Origin: Massilia agrisoli
GTDB lineage: Bacteria; Pseudomonadota; Gammaproteobacteria; Burkholderiales; Burkholderiaceae_D
Direction: 5' to 3'
Length of the DNA: 64,000 nucleotides
Assembly (NCBI RefSeq): GCF_020831365.1
Contig: NZ_JAJHPV010000022.1
Location: 1 to 64,000, forward strand
Below the pieces are notes generated by a model, which was given only the letters and a program-made list of their open reading frames with translations, searched no databases and had not been told where the DNA came from. Shown here one piece after another: positions 34,952 through 44,129 of the stretch (positions are counted from its first letter, which is position 1; every line of letters begins with the position of its first letter). A program made the position numbers and the translations under genes.

Positions 34952-36337
34952 ATGCTCCAAGCCCTCGACGCCTCTGCTGTCGCCCGGTTGCCGGCTGGCG
35001 ACGCCATTCAGCTGTCGGAAATCATCGGCGCAATGAGCTATGCGCTCGACATTACCGAGGGGCAGCCGGCTGGCCATTGCGTGCGCTGCTGCTGGATCGG
35101 AATGCACATCGGCCAGCAGGCCGGGCTGCCGGATAGTGAGTTATGGGAGCTGTACTACACGCTGCTGCTCAAGGACCTGGGCTGCAGCAGCAATGCGGCG
35201 CGCATTTGCGAGCTGTACCTGACGGACGACATCCAGTTCAAGCGTGACTTCAAGACCGTCGGCGATAGCCTGCCGCAGGTGTTGTCGTTCGTCTTTAGCC
35301 ACACGGGATTGAAGGCGGGCCTGGCCGAACGCTTCCGCAGCGTGCTGGGCATTTTGCGCAATGGCAGCGAGATTGCACAGGAACTCATCGCCACCCGTTG
35401 CCAGCGGGGTGCTGAAATTGCCCGGCTGCTGCGTTTTCCCGAGGCCGTCTCAAGCGGCATCTTCTCCCTGGATGAGCATTACAACGGCAAGGGCAGGCCC
35501 GCCGCGCTGGTGGGCGCGGAGATTCCCGTCTACGCGCGCATTGCACTGCTGGCGCAAGTGATCGACGTGTTCCACACCGCTGACGGGCGAGACGCCGCGC
35601 TTGCCGAGGCACGCGCGCGTGCAGGTACCTGGTTTGACCCGATGCTGGTTGCTTCGTTCGAGGCGGTCGCGAAAAGCGAGCAGTTCTGGGCGACCCTCGC
35701 GTCGCCCGAAGTCGATAGCGCCGTGGTGGCGCTTGTCCCTGCGGGCCACGAAGTGCCGCTCGATGAAGATTACCTCGACGATATTGCCACCGCCATCGGC
35801 CAGGTAGTCGACTCCAAAAGCCCGTACACAAGCGGCCACAGCGCGCGGGTCGCGCTCTACACCGACATGATCGGCGAAGCGCTCGGCCTGTCCGAGCAAC
35901 GGCGCCGGTGGCTGCGCCGCGGCGCCTTGCTGCACGATGTCGGCAAGCTCGGCGTCAGCAACAGCGTGCTCGACAAAGCAGGCGCGCTCGACCGGTCGGA
36001 ATGGGATGCGGTGAAACAGCATGCCGAGTATTCGGAGCGCATTCTTTCGCGGATCAGCGCCTTCCAGGAGCTGGCGCTGGTAGCCGGCGCCCATCACGAG
36101 CGGCTCGACGGCACCGGCTACCCGCGCGGGCTGAAAGCAGACGAGATCAACATCGAAACGCGGATCATCACGACTGCCGACATCTTCGATGCGATCACCG
36201 CGGAACGTCCTTACCGCGGCGCGATTCCTATCCCAAAAGCACTCGAGATGATGGAGCAAACTGTCGGCACCGCGCTCGACCCGGCCTGTTTTGACGCCTT
36301 GAAGCGGGCCATTGCCCGCTTGCCCTTGCCCTTATAA
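34952..36337 (+). CDS. HD-GYP cyclic-di-GMP phosphodiesterase
   Basis: A 461-residue protein. The C-terminal HD-GYP domain (about 275-455) has GHSARVALYTDMIG, the HD pair in LLHDVGKLGVSN, and HHERLDGTGYPRG, the full HHExxDGxGYP signature expected of an active enzyme that degrades c-di-GMP. The N-terminal half (about 20-200) also looks HD-like (GHCVRCCWIG, YYTLLLKDLG) but lacks the HD pair. It is cytoplasmic. Together with the GGDEF-EAL protein at 15240 this is the second c-di-GMP enzyme in the window. Its neighbour upstream is the MBL/Rieske gene. Confidence 0.88.
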   Translation: MLQALDASAVARLPAGDAIQLSEIIGAMSYALDITEGQPAGHCVRCCWIGMHIGQQAGLPDSELWELYYTLLLKDLGCSSNAARICELYLTDDIQFKRDFKTVGDSLPQVLSFVFSHTGLKAGLAERFRSVLGILRNGSEIAQELIATRCQRGAEIARLLRFPEAVSSGIFSLDEHYNGKGRPAALVGAEIPVYARIALLAQVIDVFHTADGRDAALAEARARAGTWFDPMLVASFEAVAKSEQFWATLASPEVDSAVVALVPAGHEVPLDEDYLDDIATAIGQVVDSKSPYTSGHSARVALYTDMIGEALGLSEQRRRWLRRGALLHDVGKLGVSNSVLDKAGALDRSEWDAVKQHAEYSERILSRISAFQELALVAGAHHERLDGTGYPRGLKADEINIETRIITTADIFDAITAERPYRGAIPIPKALEMMEQTVGTALDPACFDALKRAIARLPLPL

Positions 36338-36382
36338 AGCTTCAACCAGTCGCAGGGTAGCGCGCCTGGAACGAGAGCGACA

Positions 36383-38182
36383 TCACACTCCCGCCGCAGT
36401 TCCGCACTCGCCGCAGAAACGCATCTGCGGCACCAGCGCGACGCCGCATCCTGTGCAGAAACGTGGACGCGGCGCCGACTCGACGGCGGGTTTGGTCGCC
36501 AGCGCCAGGTCGGACTCGCCCGCTTCCATCGCCAGCGCAGCAGCGGAAACCCCTGCGGTAACGGCCTGGCCGGTGGCGCCCACCTGGCGCGCGCGTTCGA
36601 GGTCCGCGGTCGAGGTCGGCGCAACCACCATCGAGCGGGTCTCGCCAAAGGCTTTCAGGTGTGCCGACAGTTCGTTGGCGGCATCTTGCCTGCCGCGCAT
36701 GCGAATCAACTGGCGCCCCGCGTCCTTGCCGAAGATAACCGTATCGATCTCGGACACCCATACGCGCATCGTCATCGCCTCGACATTGATCACGCTCTTT
36801 TGCGTCTGCACCTGGCCGCTCAGCTGGTTGCCCACATTCACCCTGGCCGATTCATAGCTGCCCGACAGCTCCACCCACATCAGTTCGGACACGAAATCGA
36901 AGCGGCCCCACAGCACGTGGGCGGCGCGGAAGCAGAACACGCCGACGGCGAGCTGGAACAGCGCGATCGCGGCGATGGTCGTGTTGACTTTCCCGGCAAG
37001 CACTCCCTTGCTGAACATCAGCGTGGCAACGGTGCCCGCAACCATGCACAGCGCCGCAAACGCGGTCAGGATGACCAGCCAGCGGAATTGCGGAGTGGCC
37101 ATTGCATGCGCGACGCCTTCGGCCGTGCGGTTCGGCTGCGGCCGCGGCTGGGTTTCCTCGAGCAGGTCGGCGGAGAACTGTCCCTGCTCGCCGTTGATAA
37201 CAGGCGAACGGCGCGTATAGCGGCGGTTCGGAATGCGGCTGTACCAGCGTTCCATCAGCACACGGTCGATCTCTTCGATGAGCTTGTTCGGATGGGCGTT
37301 GATGGTCAGGGTTTCGCTGGCGCGCGCCGAGCCGATCGCTTGCGGTGCGGGTTCCAGCTGGTTGTTCAGCGCCACGCCGAACGCGGCGCAGCCGAGCAGC
37401 GCGCACAGCAGGCCCAGTGCCAGCGCGCCATTGATCGAGAAGCCGTGCAGGTCCGGCAGCAGGGACGCGCCCAGGCCCAGCAGGGCAGGGCCCAGCAGCG
37501 CGAGCACGATCAGAACCACCAGGCTGCGCAGGCCGATGGCGGTCGACGTGTCCATCGGGCCAGCAGCGGCCGTGTTGTGGCGCGCGAGCGGCTTGAGGAC
37601 TTGCTGGGCAGCGAACAGCGCATAGGCAATGCCGATCCAGCCGCTGGCCGCGCCCTGGCCAAAGAAGAACCAGCACACCAGCAGGCTGGCCAGGGTGACG
37701 GCCAGCGACAGGAAGCGGTAGAACTGCGCCTGCGCCGTGTGCTGCAACACCAGCGGTGCGAAGATCAGGTGCGGCAGCATCGAATACAGCAGGCCGTTGA
37801 GCGGCCCTTTTGGTTCTTCGAAACTCATCGCGTTCTGGCGCAGCAGCTCCTTGAGGTGGTCGGCCCTGATGCTGTTGCCGTCCGTATCCGCCGCCACGCG
37901 CGGCGCCAGGTCCTGCGGCCGGTCGCGGCCGAAGAAGAAGCGCAGTTGCATGAATGCCTGCGCAAGCTGGAGGATGCCGAACACCAGCAAGGCCACGGCA
38001 ATCGCCGCGACCACAAATTCCTTTCCGCCGAAACCCTGCGCAAGCCGCGCGCGCACGTCGAGCAGGATGATGCAGCTCACCAGCACCATCAGCGCGCCCG
38101 CGCCGATGCGGAAAACGTTCTCCACCTTGTACGGATTGGGAAACTCGAAGATCGGATTTTCAGGGTTGAATTCGTAACTCAT
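36383..38182 (-). CDS. Polytopic membrane protein with C-terminal zinc ribbon
   Basis: A 599-residue protein not recognised as a named family. At least six hydrophobic segments are visible: about 26-45, 56-80, 160-180, 185-200, 220-245, 255-275, and two later ones near 370-395 and 400-420. A soluble domain follows (about 425-540). The last 30 residues form a zinc ribbon with two CxxC pairs, FCTGCG and FCGECG. Zinc ribbons in this position often mediate protein contacts. It is convergent with the HD-GYP gene. Function unknown. Confidence 0.72.
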   Translation of the reverse strand: MSYEFNPENPIFEFPNPYKVENVFRIGAGALMVLVSCIILLDVRARLAQGFGGKEFVVAAIAVALLVFGILQLAQAFMQLRFFFGRDRPQDLAPRVAADTDGNSIRADHLKELLRQNAMSFEEPKGPLNGLLYSMLPHLIFAPLVLQHTAQAQFYRFLSLAVTLASLLVCWFFFGQGAASGWIGIAYALFAAQQVLKPLARHNTAAAGPMDTSTAIGLRSLVVLIVLALLGPALLGLGASLLPDLHGFSINGALALGLLCALLGCAAFGVALNNQLEPAPQAIGSARASETLTINAHPNKLIEEIDRVLMERWYSRIPNRRYTRRSPVINGEQGQFSADLLEETQPRPQPNRTAEGVAHAMATPQFRWLVILTAFAALCMVAGTVATLMFSKGVLAGKVNTTIAAIALFQLAVGVFCFRAAHVLWGRFDFVSELMWVELSGSYESARVNVGNQLSGQVQTQKSVINVEAMTMRVWVSEIDTVIFGKDAGRQLIRMRGRQDAANELSAHLKAFGETRSMVVAPTSTADLERARQVGATGQAVTAGVSAAALAMEAGESDLALATKPAVESAPRPRFCTGCGVALVPQMRFCGECGTAAGV

Positions 38183-38337
38183 GGTGAGAAGATTTAGTGA
38201 CTGGTGGAAACAAATTGCACTATCGCGGAAGATGTATTATTTGTCAATCTGGTAAGCCTGCAGCAGATGAATCTTGCGCGATTCCCGGCGCGGGCTATTG
38301 ACGCACTTTCGCATCCAGCTTGAAAAAAGGAGACCGC

Positions 38338-38931
38338 ATGGACATCGAAATCTGGTTCGACTTTGCCAGCAACTACAGCTACCTGAGCGTGATGCGGATC
38401 GAGGAGCTGGCGCGCGCGCGCGGCGTGCCGGTCGCATGGCGGCCGTTCCTGCTCGGGCCCGTGTTCAAATCGATCGGCATGGACAACTCGCCCTTCGTCA
38501 CCCAGAAGCTGAAGGGCGCTTATGTCTGGACCGATATGGAACGCCAGTGCCGCAAGTACGCTCTGGGGTGGACCAGGCCGGCCAGCTTCCCGCGCCGCAG
38601 TATTTTGCCGGCACGGATAGCCACCCTGGCCGACGGACAGCCGTGGCAGGCCGAATTCATCCGCCGGGTGATGCGCCTGAATTTTGTGGATGACCACGAC
38701 ATCGAGGACAGCGCGGCGCTAAGCCAGATCCTCGATTCGCTCGGGCAGGATGGCCAGGCGATTCTGGCGGCAGCCGAGAGCGACGATGTCAAGCAAGCCT
38801 TGCGCGCACGCACCGCCCAAGCCCAGCAGCGTGGCGTGTTCGGCGCCCCGACCTTCTTTGTCGGCGACGAGATGTTTTGGGGGAACGACCGCCTCGACGA
38901 TGCGCTGGACCTGGCGGCTGGCCAACGCTGA
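38338..38931 (+). CDS. DsbA-like 2-hydroxychromene-2-carboxylate isomerase-family protein
   Basis: A 197-residue thioredoxin-fold protein of the kappa-class GST/HCCA isomerase family. The start MDIEIWFDFASNYSYL replaces a redox CxxC with the Ser-Tyr-based glutathione site typical of these isomerases, and the cis-Pro loop is GAPTFFVGDEMFWGNDR. It may isomerise an aromatic-degradation intermediate or carry out a general glutathione-dependent reaction; no aromatic pathway genes are adjacent. The ATG at 38338 has AAGGAGA upstream. Confidence 0.85.
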   Translation: MDIEIWFDFASNYSYLSVMRIEELARARGVPVAWRPFLLGPVFKSIGMDNSPFVTQKLKGAYVWTDMERQCRKYALGWTRPASFPRRSILPARIATLADGQPWQAEFIRRVMRLNFVDDHDIEDSAALSQILDSLGQDGQAILAAAESDDVKQALRARTAQAQQRGVFGAPTFFVGDEMFWGNDRLDDALDLAAGQR

Positions 38932-38945
38932 TGCACTCGCCGCTA

Positions 38946-39311
38946 TCAGGCGGTACGCAGGGTTGGGACGAACACGCACAGGTAAATCGTGACGCCGATG
39001 GCAATGCTGACCAGCAATGCGATCAGCGCCGTGCTGCCCACGCTGTACGCCGAGTAGCCGATCGACGCCCACAGCATCGCCAGCGCCACCACCTTGCCGC
39101 GCAGCGGAATGCCGCGTCCCTGTTCGTAGTTGCGGATGTATTCGCCGAACAGCCGGTTGCTCAGCAGCCAGTTGTGCAGCTTGGTCGAGCCGCGCGCAAA
39201 GCATGCCGACGCCAGCAATAAAAACGGCGTGGTCGGCAGCAGCGGAAGGAACATGCCGACGATAGCGAGCACGACGGCAATTCCGCCTATCAGGTTCAGC
39301 GCAAATTTCAT
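38946..39311 (-). CDS. YbaN-family inner-membrane protein (DUF454)
   Basis: A 121-residue protein. The N-terminal helix pair is IGGIAVVLAIVGMFLPLLPTTPF, then LLASACFARGS and LHNWLLSNRLFGEYIRNYEQGRGIPLR, the hallmarks of DUF454. Two further hydrophobic helices complete a four-helix membrane protein. Function is unknown in this widespread family. It is convergent with the isomerase-family gene, with a 14-bp gap. Confidence 0.88.
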   Translation of the reverse strand: MKFALNLIGGIAVVLAIVGMFLPLLPTTPFLLLASACFARGSTKLHNWLLSNRLFGEYIRNYEQGRGIPLRGKVVALAMLWASIGYSAYSVGSTALIALLVSIAIGVTIYLCVFVPTLRTA

Positions 39312-39477
39312 GGGTCTTCAGGTCTGTCGCGGCGGAAAGGATTCCCGGGCGGGCTCAGCGGAATCGTATCACCGATCGCCAGCCGCGCGCAGCCAGTCGC
39401 GTTCTCATGTTTTTGCGATTTGTTCTAGAATCGAACCAGACAGAACATTGATCGATAGACAACTGAGGAGTGTGATC

Positions 39478-40185
39478 GTGGAGAGCGACCAAAACCGGCC
39501 TCAGGCAGATGGCGCCGGCCCTTCGGACCCAGGCCAGGCATTTGCGGCGGAACCAGACTTTTCGCGCTTCAAACCCGACGTCAGGGAATCGCTGTTGCCG
39601 CGCTGGCTGCAACTGTCGCTGTTGTGGATTCTTGGCCTTGGCGCCGCCGCCGCGCTCGTCATGGCGGGCATGTTCGTCACCCAGCAACGCAAGACCGACA
39701 AAACGCTGGAACTGCTGGCAGTCAGTTCGCGCAGCATGGATGTGCCGGTCGCGCCTGCGGTCGCGCCGATCGTTGAAAAGAAGCCGAGCGATATGGTCTT
39801 CCTGCCAGCCGCCGAGCAGGTCCAAGCTGCAAGCGCCGGCCGGACGAATGAGGCTGCGGGAAGCGCAGATCTCGCCGCTGTCAGTGCCAGCCCGGCGGCT
39901 CCAGCGGCTGTAGCGCGGCAGCGCACGTCGCCCGCAAAGGCTCCAGCGAAAGCGTCTCCAGCAAAGGCGAAACAGGGCGCCGTGAAGAAAAAGCCCAAGC
40001 CCAGGAAGTCGACAGCCCTCGCGCAGCGCGGTAAAACGCAGACCTGGCCACGCCGGCGCGGCGATTCCATTACCGAGCGCCTGAACGCCGCGGTCGCAGC
40101 CTGCCGCGCGCGCCCCCACGAACCGGGCGAATGTAACCTGCGCGCCTGCGACATCCTCGGCAGTTCCGACCCAGCCTGCCGCTAG
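39478..40185 (+). CDS. Single-pass membrane protein with Ala/Lys/Pro-rich linker
   Basis: A 235-residue unknown. After a short cytoplasmic head there is one transmembrane segment (about 44-65, LSLLWILGLGAAAALVMAGMF), giving an N-in topology. A long low-complexity linker rich in Ala, Pro and Lys follows (about 80-190). A small C-terminal domain has four cysteines (ACRARP, CNLRACD, PACR) that could form disulfides outside the membrane. The GTG at 39478 has GAGGAG seven bases upstream. No family recognised; the plan recalls envelope-spanning proteins. Confidence 0.72.
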   Translation: MESDQNRPQADGAGPSDPGQAFAAEPDFSRFKPDVRESLLPRWLQLSLLWILGLGAAAALVMAGMFVTQQRKTDKTLELLAVSSRSMDVPVAPAVAPIVEKKPSDMVFLPAAEQVQAASAGRTNEAAGSADLAAVSASPAAPAAVARQRTSPAKAPAKASPAKAKQGAVKKKPKPRKSTALAQRGKTQTWPRRRGDSITERLNAAVAACRARPHEPGECNLRACDILGSSDPACR

Positions 40186-40188
40186 GAA

Positions 40189-40656
40189 TTACCGGCGCCG
40201 GTACTCAAACGGCGGCAAGGCTTTCAAGGCTTCCCGCGTTGCGCCCTGCAATACCAGGCGGCCTTCCTCGAGCCTGAGCTGCTCCATCGGGATGGCCACA
40301 TCGTGCCGCTTGATGCCAAGGAAGCCGCCGACGCCAACAATCGCAAAGCTGGCGGCGTTCATCCTGGCGCCCGGGCTGGGGGTGATGATGATGTCGTCGA
40401 CAACGCCGATTCGCTCTTTTTTCTCGTTGACGACGGCTTTTCGTAACAGGTCTTCCCTGACGCTCCACCCGGCGATGATGGCGTCCATTTCGATGACGGC
40501 CACGCCCAGTGCTGTCCGGCCGGCAACCGGCACCGCCGTGCTTGTCACCGGCGGTTGCGCCGTTTCGGTTGCCTGCGTTGCCTGTGCCATGGCGGCGCCT
40601 GCACATAACAGGCTGCCTGCGAGCACGAGCGCGGTCGCCTGGTTCAGAGAGTTCAT
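40189..40656 (-). CDS. Exported PRC-barrel domain protein
   Basis: A 155-residue protein with a clear signal peptide (ALVLAGSLLCAGAAMA, cleavage near AMA-QA). The mature part is a PRC-barrel domain, recognised from IGVVDDIIITP and NAASFAIVGVGGFLGIKRHDVAIP. PRC-barrel proteins of this exported type are common in proteobacteria with no known job. It is convergent with the membrane protein at 39478; the stop codons are 3 bp apart. Confidence 0.85.
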   Translation of the reverse strand: MNSLNQATALVLAGSLLCAGAAMAQATQATETAQPPVTSTAVPVAGRTALGVAVIEMDAIIAGWSVREDLLRKAVVNEKKERIGVVDDIIITPSPGARMNAASFAIVGVGGFLGIKRHDVAIPMEQLRLEEGRLVLQGATREALKALPPFEYRRR

Positions 40657-40879
40657 CGAGTACCTCCTGTTTGAAGTAGGGGAGCAGGTCGATCATATCG
40701 ACCAGCACCGGGCCGCACCGCAGCCGCTCCAAACCCTTTGACTTTGCTCAAGCGCCCCATCCGGCTGAGTGCGCCTGGATAGGCTGTTGCAGATAAACGT
40801 TTTGTTACCTCGAATTGCTTGTCGGCACTTGGCACGCCCTCATACAATCGAGCTTTCCGCATTCGGCTTAAAGGGCGTC

Positions 40880-41059
40880 ATGAAAAATCGTTCCATTGTA
40901 AAAATTGCAGCAGTGCTCCTGCTTCCGGCCGTGCTCGGCGGTTGCGGCGTGCTGGCAGCGCCATGCCGGGTCGGCTCAGCCGTCATCAAGATGGTTCCGG
41001 TCGTCGGCCATGCCGCCGCCCTGCCTACGGATGCCTGCGCCGCGGTTATCGATCCTTGA
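40880..41059 (+). CDS. Small lipoprotein, DUF6726-like
   Basis: A 59-residue protein with a lipobox LGGCG after a short hydrophobic signal (IAAVLLLPAVLGG). The remainder, GVLAAPCRVGSAVIKMVPVVGH, matches a small betaproteobacterial lipoprotein family (DUF6726, from memory). Cys22 or so is the lipidation site, and it should be anchored in the outer membrane. Function unknown. Confidence 0.75.
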   Translation: MKNRSIVKIAAVLLLPAVLGGCGVLAAPCRVGSAVIKMVPVVGHAAALPTDACAAVIDP

Positions 41060-41111
41060 AGCATGAAGGAATCGTGCGCTTGGGTTGTGCACGATTCTGT
41101 CATCATGGGGC

Positions 41112-41729
41112 ATGGCTACTCTTTCCATCCCCCTGTTTCCGTTAGGCACAGTCCTTTTTCCGGACGGCGTGTTGCCGTTGCAGGTGTTCGAGGTGCGCTA
41201 TCTCGACATGATGCGCAAGTGCATCGACAGCGGCAGTCCTTTCGGCGTCGTACTGCTGACGCACGGCACCGAAGTGCGCACGCCTGAAGGCGATGAGCAG
41301 TTCGAACAGGCCGGCACACTGGCTACTGTCCAGGAAACCCTCGAGGCGACGCCAGGCCTGCTCAAGGTAATGTGCCGTGGCGCGTCGCGCTTCCATATCG
41401 TGTCGAGCGAACGCCGGCCCAATGGTTTGTGGACAGCTGAAGTGGAGCTGCTCGAGAACGACCATGCCGTACCCATTCCCTCTGAACTGCAGGGCGCCGC
41501 TGACGCGCTGGACCGTGTGCTGGAATCGCTGGGAGATATTCCGGAAGACCGCTGGCCGCTGTTGCCGCCATTCCAGTTAGATGATTGCGGATGGGTGTCG
41601 AACCGCTGGTGCGACCTGCTGCCGCTTCCCGCATCGCAAAAGCAGATGCTGCTAACCCTCGACAATCCGCTGATCCGCCTCGAGCTGCTGCATGACATGC
41701 TCGACGAGCATGGCTTGATTACTTCCTGA
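41112..41729 (+). CDS. Lon protease substrate-binding-domain protein
   Basis: A 205-residue stand-alone protein resembling the N-terminal substrate-binding domain of Lon. It opens ATLSIPLFPLGTVLFPDG and has LPLQVFEVRYLDMM, the signature of the domain. There are no ATPase or protease domains, so it is not a truncated Lon: single-domain versions are a known bacterial family of unknown function. The ATG at 41112 gives the family start. Confidence 0.9.
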   Translation: MATLSIPLFPLGTVLFPDGVLPLQVFEVRYLDMMRKCIDSGSPFGVVLLTHGTEVRTPEGDEQFEQAGTLATVQETLEATPGLLKVMCRGASRFHIVSSERRPNGLWTAEVELLENDHAVPIPSELQGAADALDRVLESLGDIPEDRWPLLPPFQLDDCGWVSNRWCDLLPLPASQKQMLLTLDNPLIRLELLHDMLDEHGLITS

Positions 41730-41790
41730 TTCCTGCGCCAATGCGCTGGCGAGGACCCGGCATCCCGGGCCCTCTGCCGCGCAAACTGGT

Positions 41791-42582
41791 TTAGTTCGAA
41801 CCGCTGGCGTTGGCCGAACCGTTTCCACTTGCCGAGCCGCTTGCGCTTAGCGACGGCTGCACCTCAACCGAGTTCGCGCCATTGACGGCGGCCTGCTTGC
41901 TGCCGCGTACGGCGCTGCCTGCGGTCGCCGCGCTGGCGCTGGCGTAGTCGCGGGTATTGCGGGCTTGTTCGCGCGCACCTGCGGCAATCGGCTGCGCCAC
42001 GTCGCGCATGCCCTGCGCCGCATTGCCCACCATGTTTGCGTTGCCGCTGGCATCGATCCCGACCGACGCATTGCCGTTGCCCGAACCGTTGGCCGCGCCC
42101 TGCGCGCCGCGCGCGGTGTCCATTGCCGCCGGGGCCGCCGGGGCCGCCTGGCTTGCGCTGTCCTTGCTGCCACGGAACCATCCGAACAGGCCGCCCGAAC
42201 CGCTGCCGCTGGCCTTGCCTTCGGCCGCAACTTCTTTCGCCGCATTACCGGCCATGTCGGCGCCCGGCCTTGCGCCTGCCACCTTGCCTACCAGGCTGCC
42301 CGAGCCGCTGCCGCTTGCGTCGCCGCCAGCGTTAGCCGATTGACGCATCCGGCTGGTATCGAGTCCCTGGGTTGCGGAGCGGGCGCTGCCGATCAGCGAG
42401 CCCTGTCCGCCCATCGAGCCCATGCCGCCGGCCTGGCCGCCGAGGTTGCCGGCGCCGCCGATCATGCCGCCGACCGAACCGCCAAGCGCGCCGCCGCGGC
42501 CCAGCAGTTGCGCTTGGGCAGAGAAGGCCATGCCGATGGACAGGACGAGGACAGCTTGTTTGACGATGGTGACTGGTTTCAT
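41791..42582 (-). CDS. Secreted Gly/Ala/Ser-rich low-complexity protein
   Basis: A 263-residue protein with a signal peptide (IVKQAVLVLSIGMAFSAQAQ). The mature part is almost entirely low complexity: Gly-rich repeats (GGSVGGMIGGAGNLGG) at about 25-75, then SGSGS-type blocks and NGSGNGNAS. It has no cysteine. The ATG at 42582 has AAGGAGAA upstream. The gene follows the S8 protease gene on the same strand, about 100 bp downstream of its stop, and may be its substrate or co-secreted partner (inference). No family is recognised. Confidence 0.8.
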   Translation of the reverse strand: MKPVTIVKQAVLVLSIGMAFSAQAQLLGRGGALGGSVGGMIGGAGNLGGQAGGMGSMGGQGSLIGSARSATQGLDTSRMRQSANAGGDASGSGSGSLVGKVAGARPGADMAGNAAKEVAAEGKASGSGSGGLFGWFRGSKDSASQAAPAAPAAMDTARGAQGAANGSGNGNASVGIDASGNANMVGNAAQGMRDVAQPIAAGAREQARNTRDYASASAATAGSAVRGSKQAAVNGANSVEVQPSLSASGSASGNGSANASGSN

Positions 42583-42685
42583 GTTGGTTCTCCTTGGAAG
42601 CGCCGCAGACAATCTGCAGCTGTTGAAAGGAAAACGTACGAGCTCAGCGGTTTATTCCATCGATTTGAAAATTTTTTTAAAAAAT

Positions 42686-44035
42686 TTAGCGGAAGGCCGA
42701 CGGATCGTTACGGAAAGCCATTCCAACCACCCCGTAACCGGTCTCGTTGCTGACCGTATTCGATGCGCCGCCGCCAGCCTGCTTTGCCAGCGCATCGATG
42801 GCCGACCTGGCGGCCGCGCCGGACGGTGCGGGGACGGAAGGCGCTAGCAGGGCCGCGACGATGGGCGCGGCGAACGAGGTGCCGCGCATGGTGCGGTACG
42901 GCGGGCGGCCGATCGCCGCGCTGACCATCTGGTTGCCGGGCGCGGCAAACATCACCTGCGGGCCGCGCGCCGCTTCCGGCAAGGTGCGCCCGCGCTTGTC
43001 GACGCCGGTGACGCCAACCACGCCGCGGTAGCTTGCCGGATACAGCGGCGGCGCGGCCGGCCCGTCATTGCCCACCGCAGCCACCAGCACATGCCCGCGT
43101 CGAACCATCGTCGCCACCACCCGCTCTAACAAGATATTAGGAGGCCCGACGAGGCTGATGTTGATGACGCCAACCTGTTCGCTGGCGAGCCACGCGAGCG
43201 CGCCGGCAATCTTGTCTGCTGAACCGCCCGTGGCGCTGTCGCAATAAATGTCGGCGGCATACAGCAGCGCGGACGGGACGACGCCGCGAAACTGTGCCGA
43301 CTGGCCGACCATCAGCGCGGCGACCGCGGTGCCGTGCGGGGCGGGGTGAGCGGTTCCGCCGCAGCCCCAGCGCCGTATGTCTGCGTCGCGAAACACCGCG
43401 TGGCCGCCGTCGACGCCGCTGTCGATGAGGCCGACCCTCGCTGGCCTTGCCGGGTCCGGGCTGCCGCCAGTCTGGCGGGCCGGGCCTGCACCGGCTGTGC
43501 CGGCGTTTGCCCCAGCATCGAGTGGCAGCGTTGAGCTGCCTGTATAGATATGGTTAAAGTCATAGGACCCTTCCGGGTCGAGGGCGCGCAGTTTTTCCAG
43601 TTCGGCGGCCAGGTCGGCGCCGTCCGGAACGCGCAGCACCACCACCGCGCCGAGCGCGTCCAGCGCCTGTTCGCGTACCACCTCCATGCCTGCCTTGCGC
43701 GCCGCGGCCAGTCCCGCCGGGCTGGGCGCCCACGCCAGTATCTCGCGCCGCACCACCGGCTCGCCGCGCGGGTCGGCCTCAAGCACATCGCGGTGCTGGC
43801 GCAGCAGGCGCCCGATCTGGCCGAGGCGCAACTCGCCGAGGTTGACGAGGTCGGCCGAACCCAGCAGTCGTTCGCCGCGGCTGCGCAGCGCATTCGTGTC
43901 GAGCGGACCGAGGCGGTCGGGCAGGGGCAGGTTAAGCGACGGCACGCGCAGTTGCGCAGAAGCGCTGGTGCCGCCCAGCGCAAGAGTGAGTGCTAACGCA
44001 GCCGATGCCGCACGGAAGGGATAATTGGGCTTCAT
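42686..44035 (-). CDS. S8 (subtilisin-like) serine peptidase, exported
   Basis: A 449-residue exported protease. A signal peptide (about 1-27, ending SASAQ) precedes a pro-region (28-195) that may act as an intramolecular chaperone. The S8 catalytic triad is intact: Asp205 (VGLIDSGVDG), His234 (PHGTAVAA) and Ser387 (GTSFAAP), with the oxyanion Asn323 (GNDGP). It is divergent from an ECF sigma/anti-sigma pair with a 94-bp gap, suggesting co-regulation. The downstream low-complexity exported protein is on the same strand. No autotransporter domain is present, so release may be through the Sec pathway and a type II system. Confidence 0.9.
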   Translation of the reverse strand: MKPNYPFRAASAALALTLALGGTSASAQLRVPSLNLPLPDRLGPLDTNALRSRGERLLGSADLVNLGELRLGQIGRLLRQHRDVLEADPRGEPVVRREILAWAPSPAGLAAARKAGMEVVREQALDALGAVVVLRVPDGADLAAELEKLRALDPEGSYDFNHIYTGSSTLPLDAGANAGTAGAGPARQTGGSPDPARPARVGLIDSGVDGGHAVFRDADIRRWGCGGTAHPAPHGTAVAALMVGQSAQFRGVVPSALLYAADIYCDSATGGSADKIAGALAWLASEQVGVINISLVGPPNILLERVVATMVRRGHVLVAAVGNDGPAAPPLYPASYRGVVGVTGVDKRGRTLPEAARGPQVMFAAPGNQMVSAAIGRPPYRTMRGTSFAAPIVAALLAPSVPAPSGAAARSAIDALAKQAGGGASNTVSNETGYGVVGMAFRNDPSAFR

Positions 44036-44129
44036 GGTCGGATGATAATATAGAGAAATCGGAAATCCTGACGAGTAAACGTTCGGGACAGGGAATAAAA
44101 TCCCTAGCCGGATCGTTTACCTGCTATCC

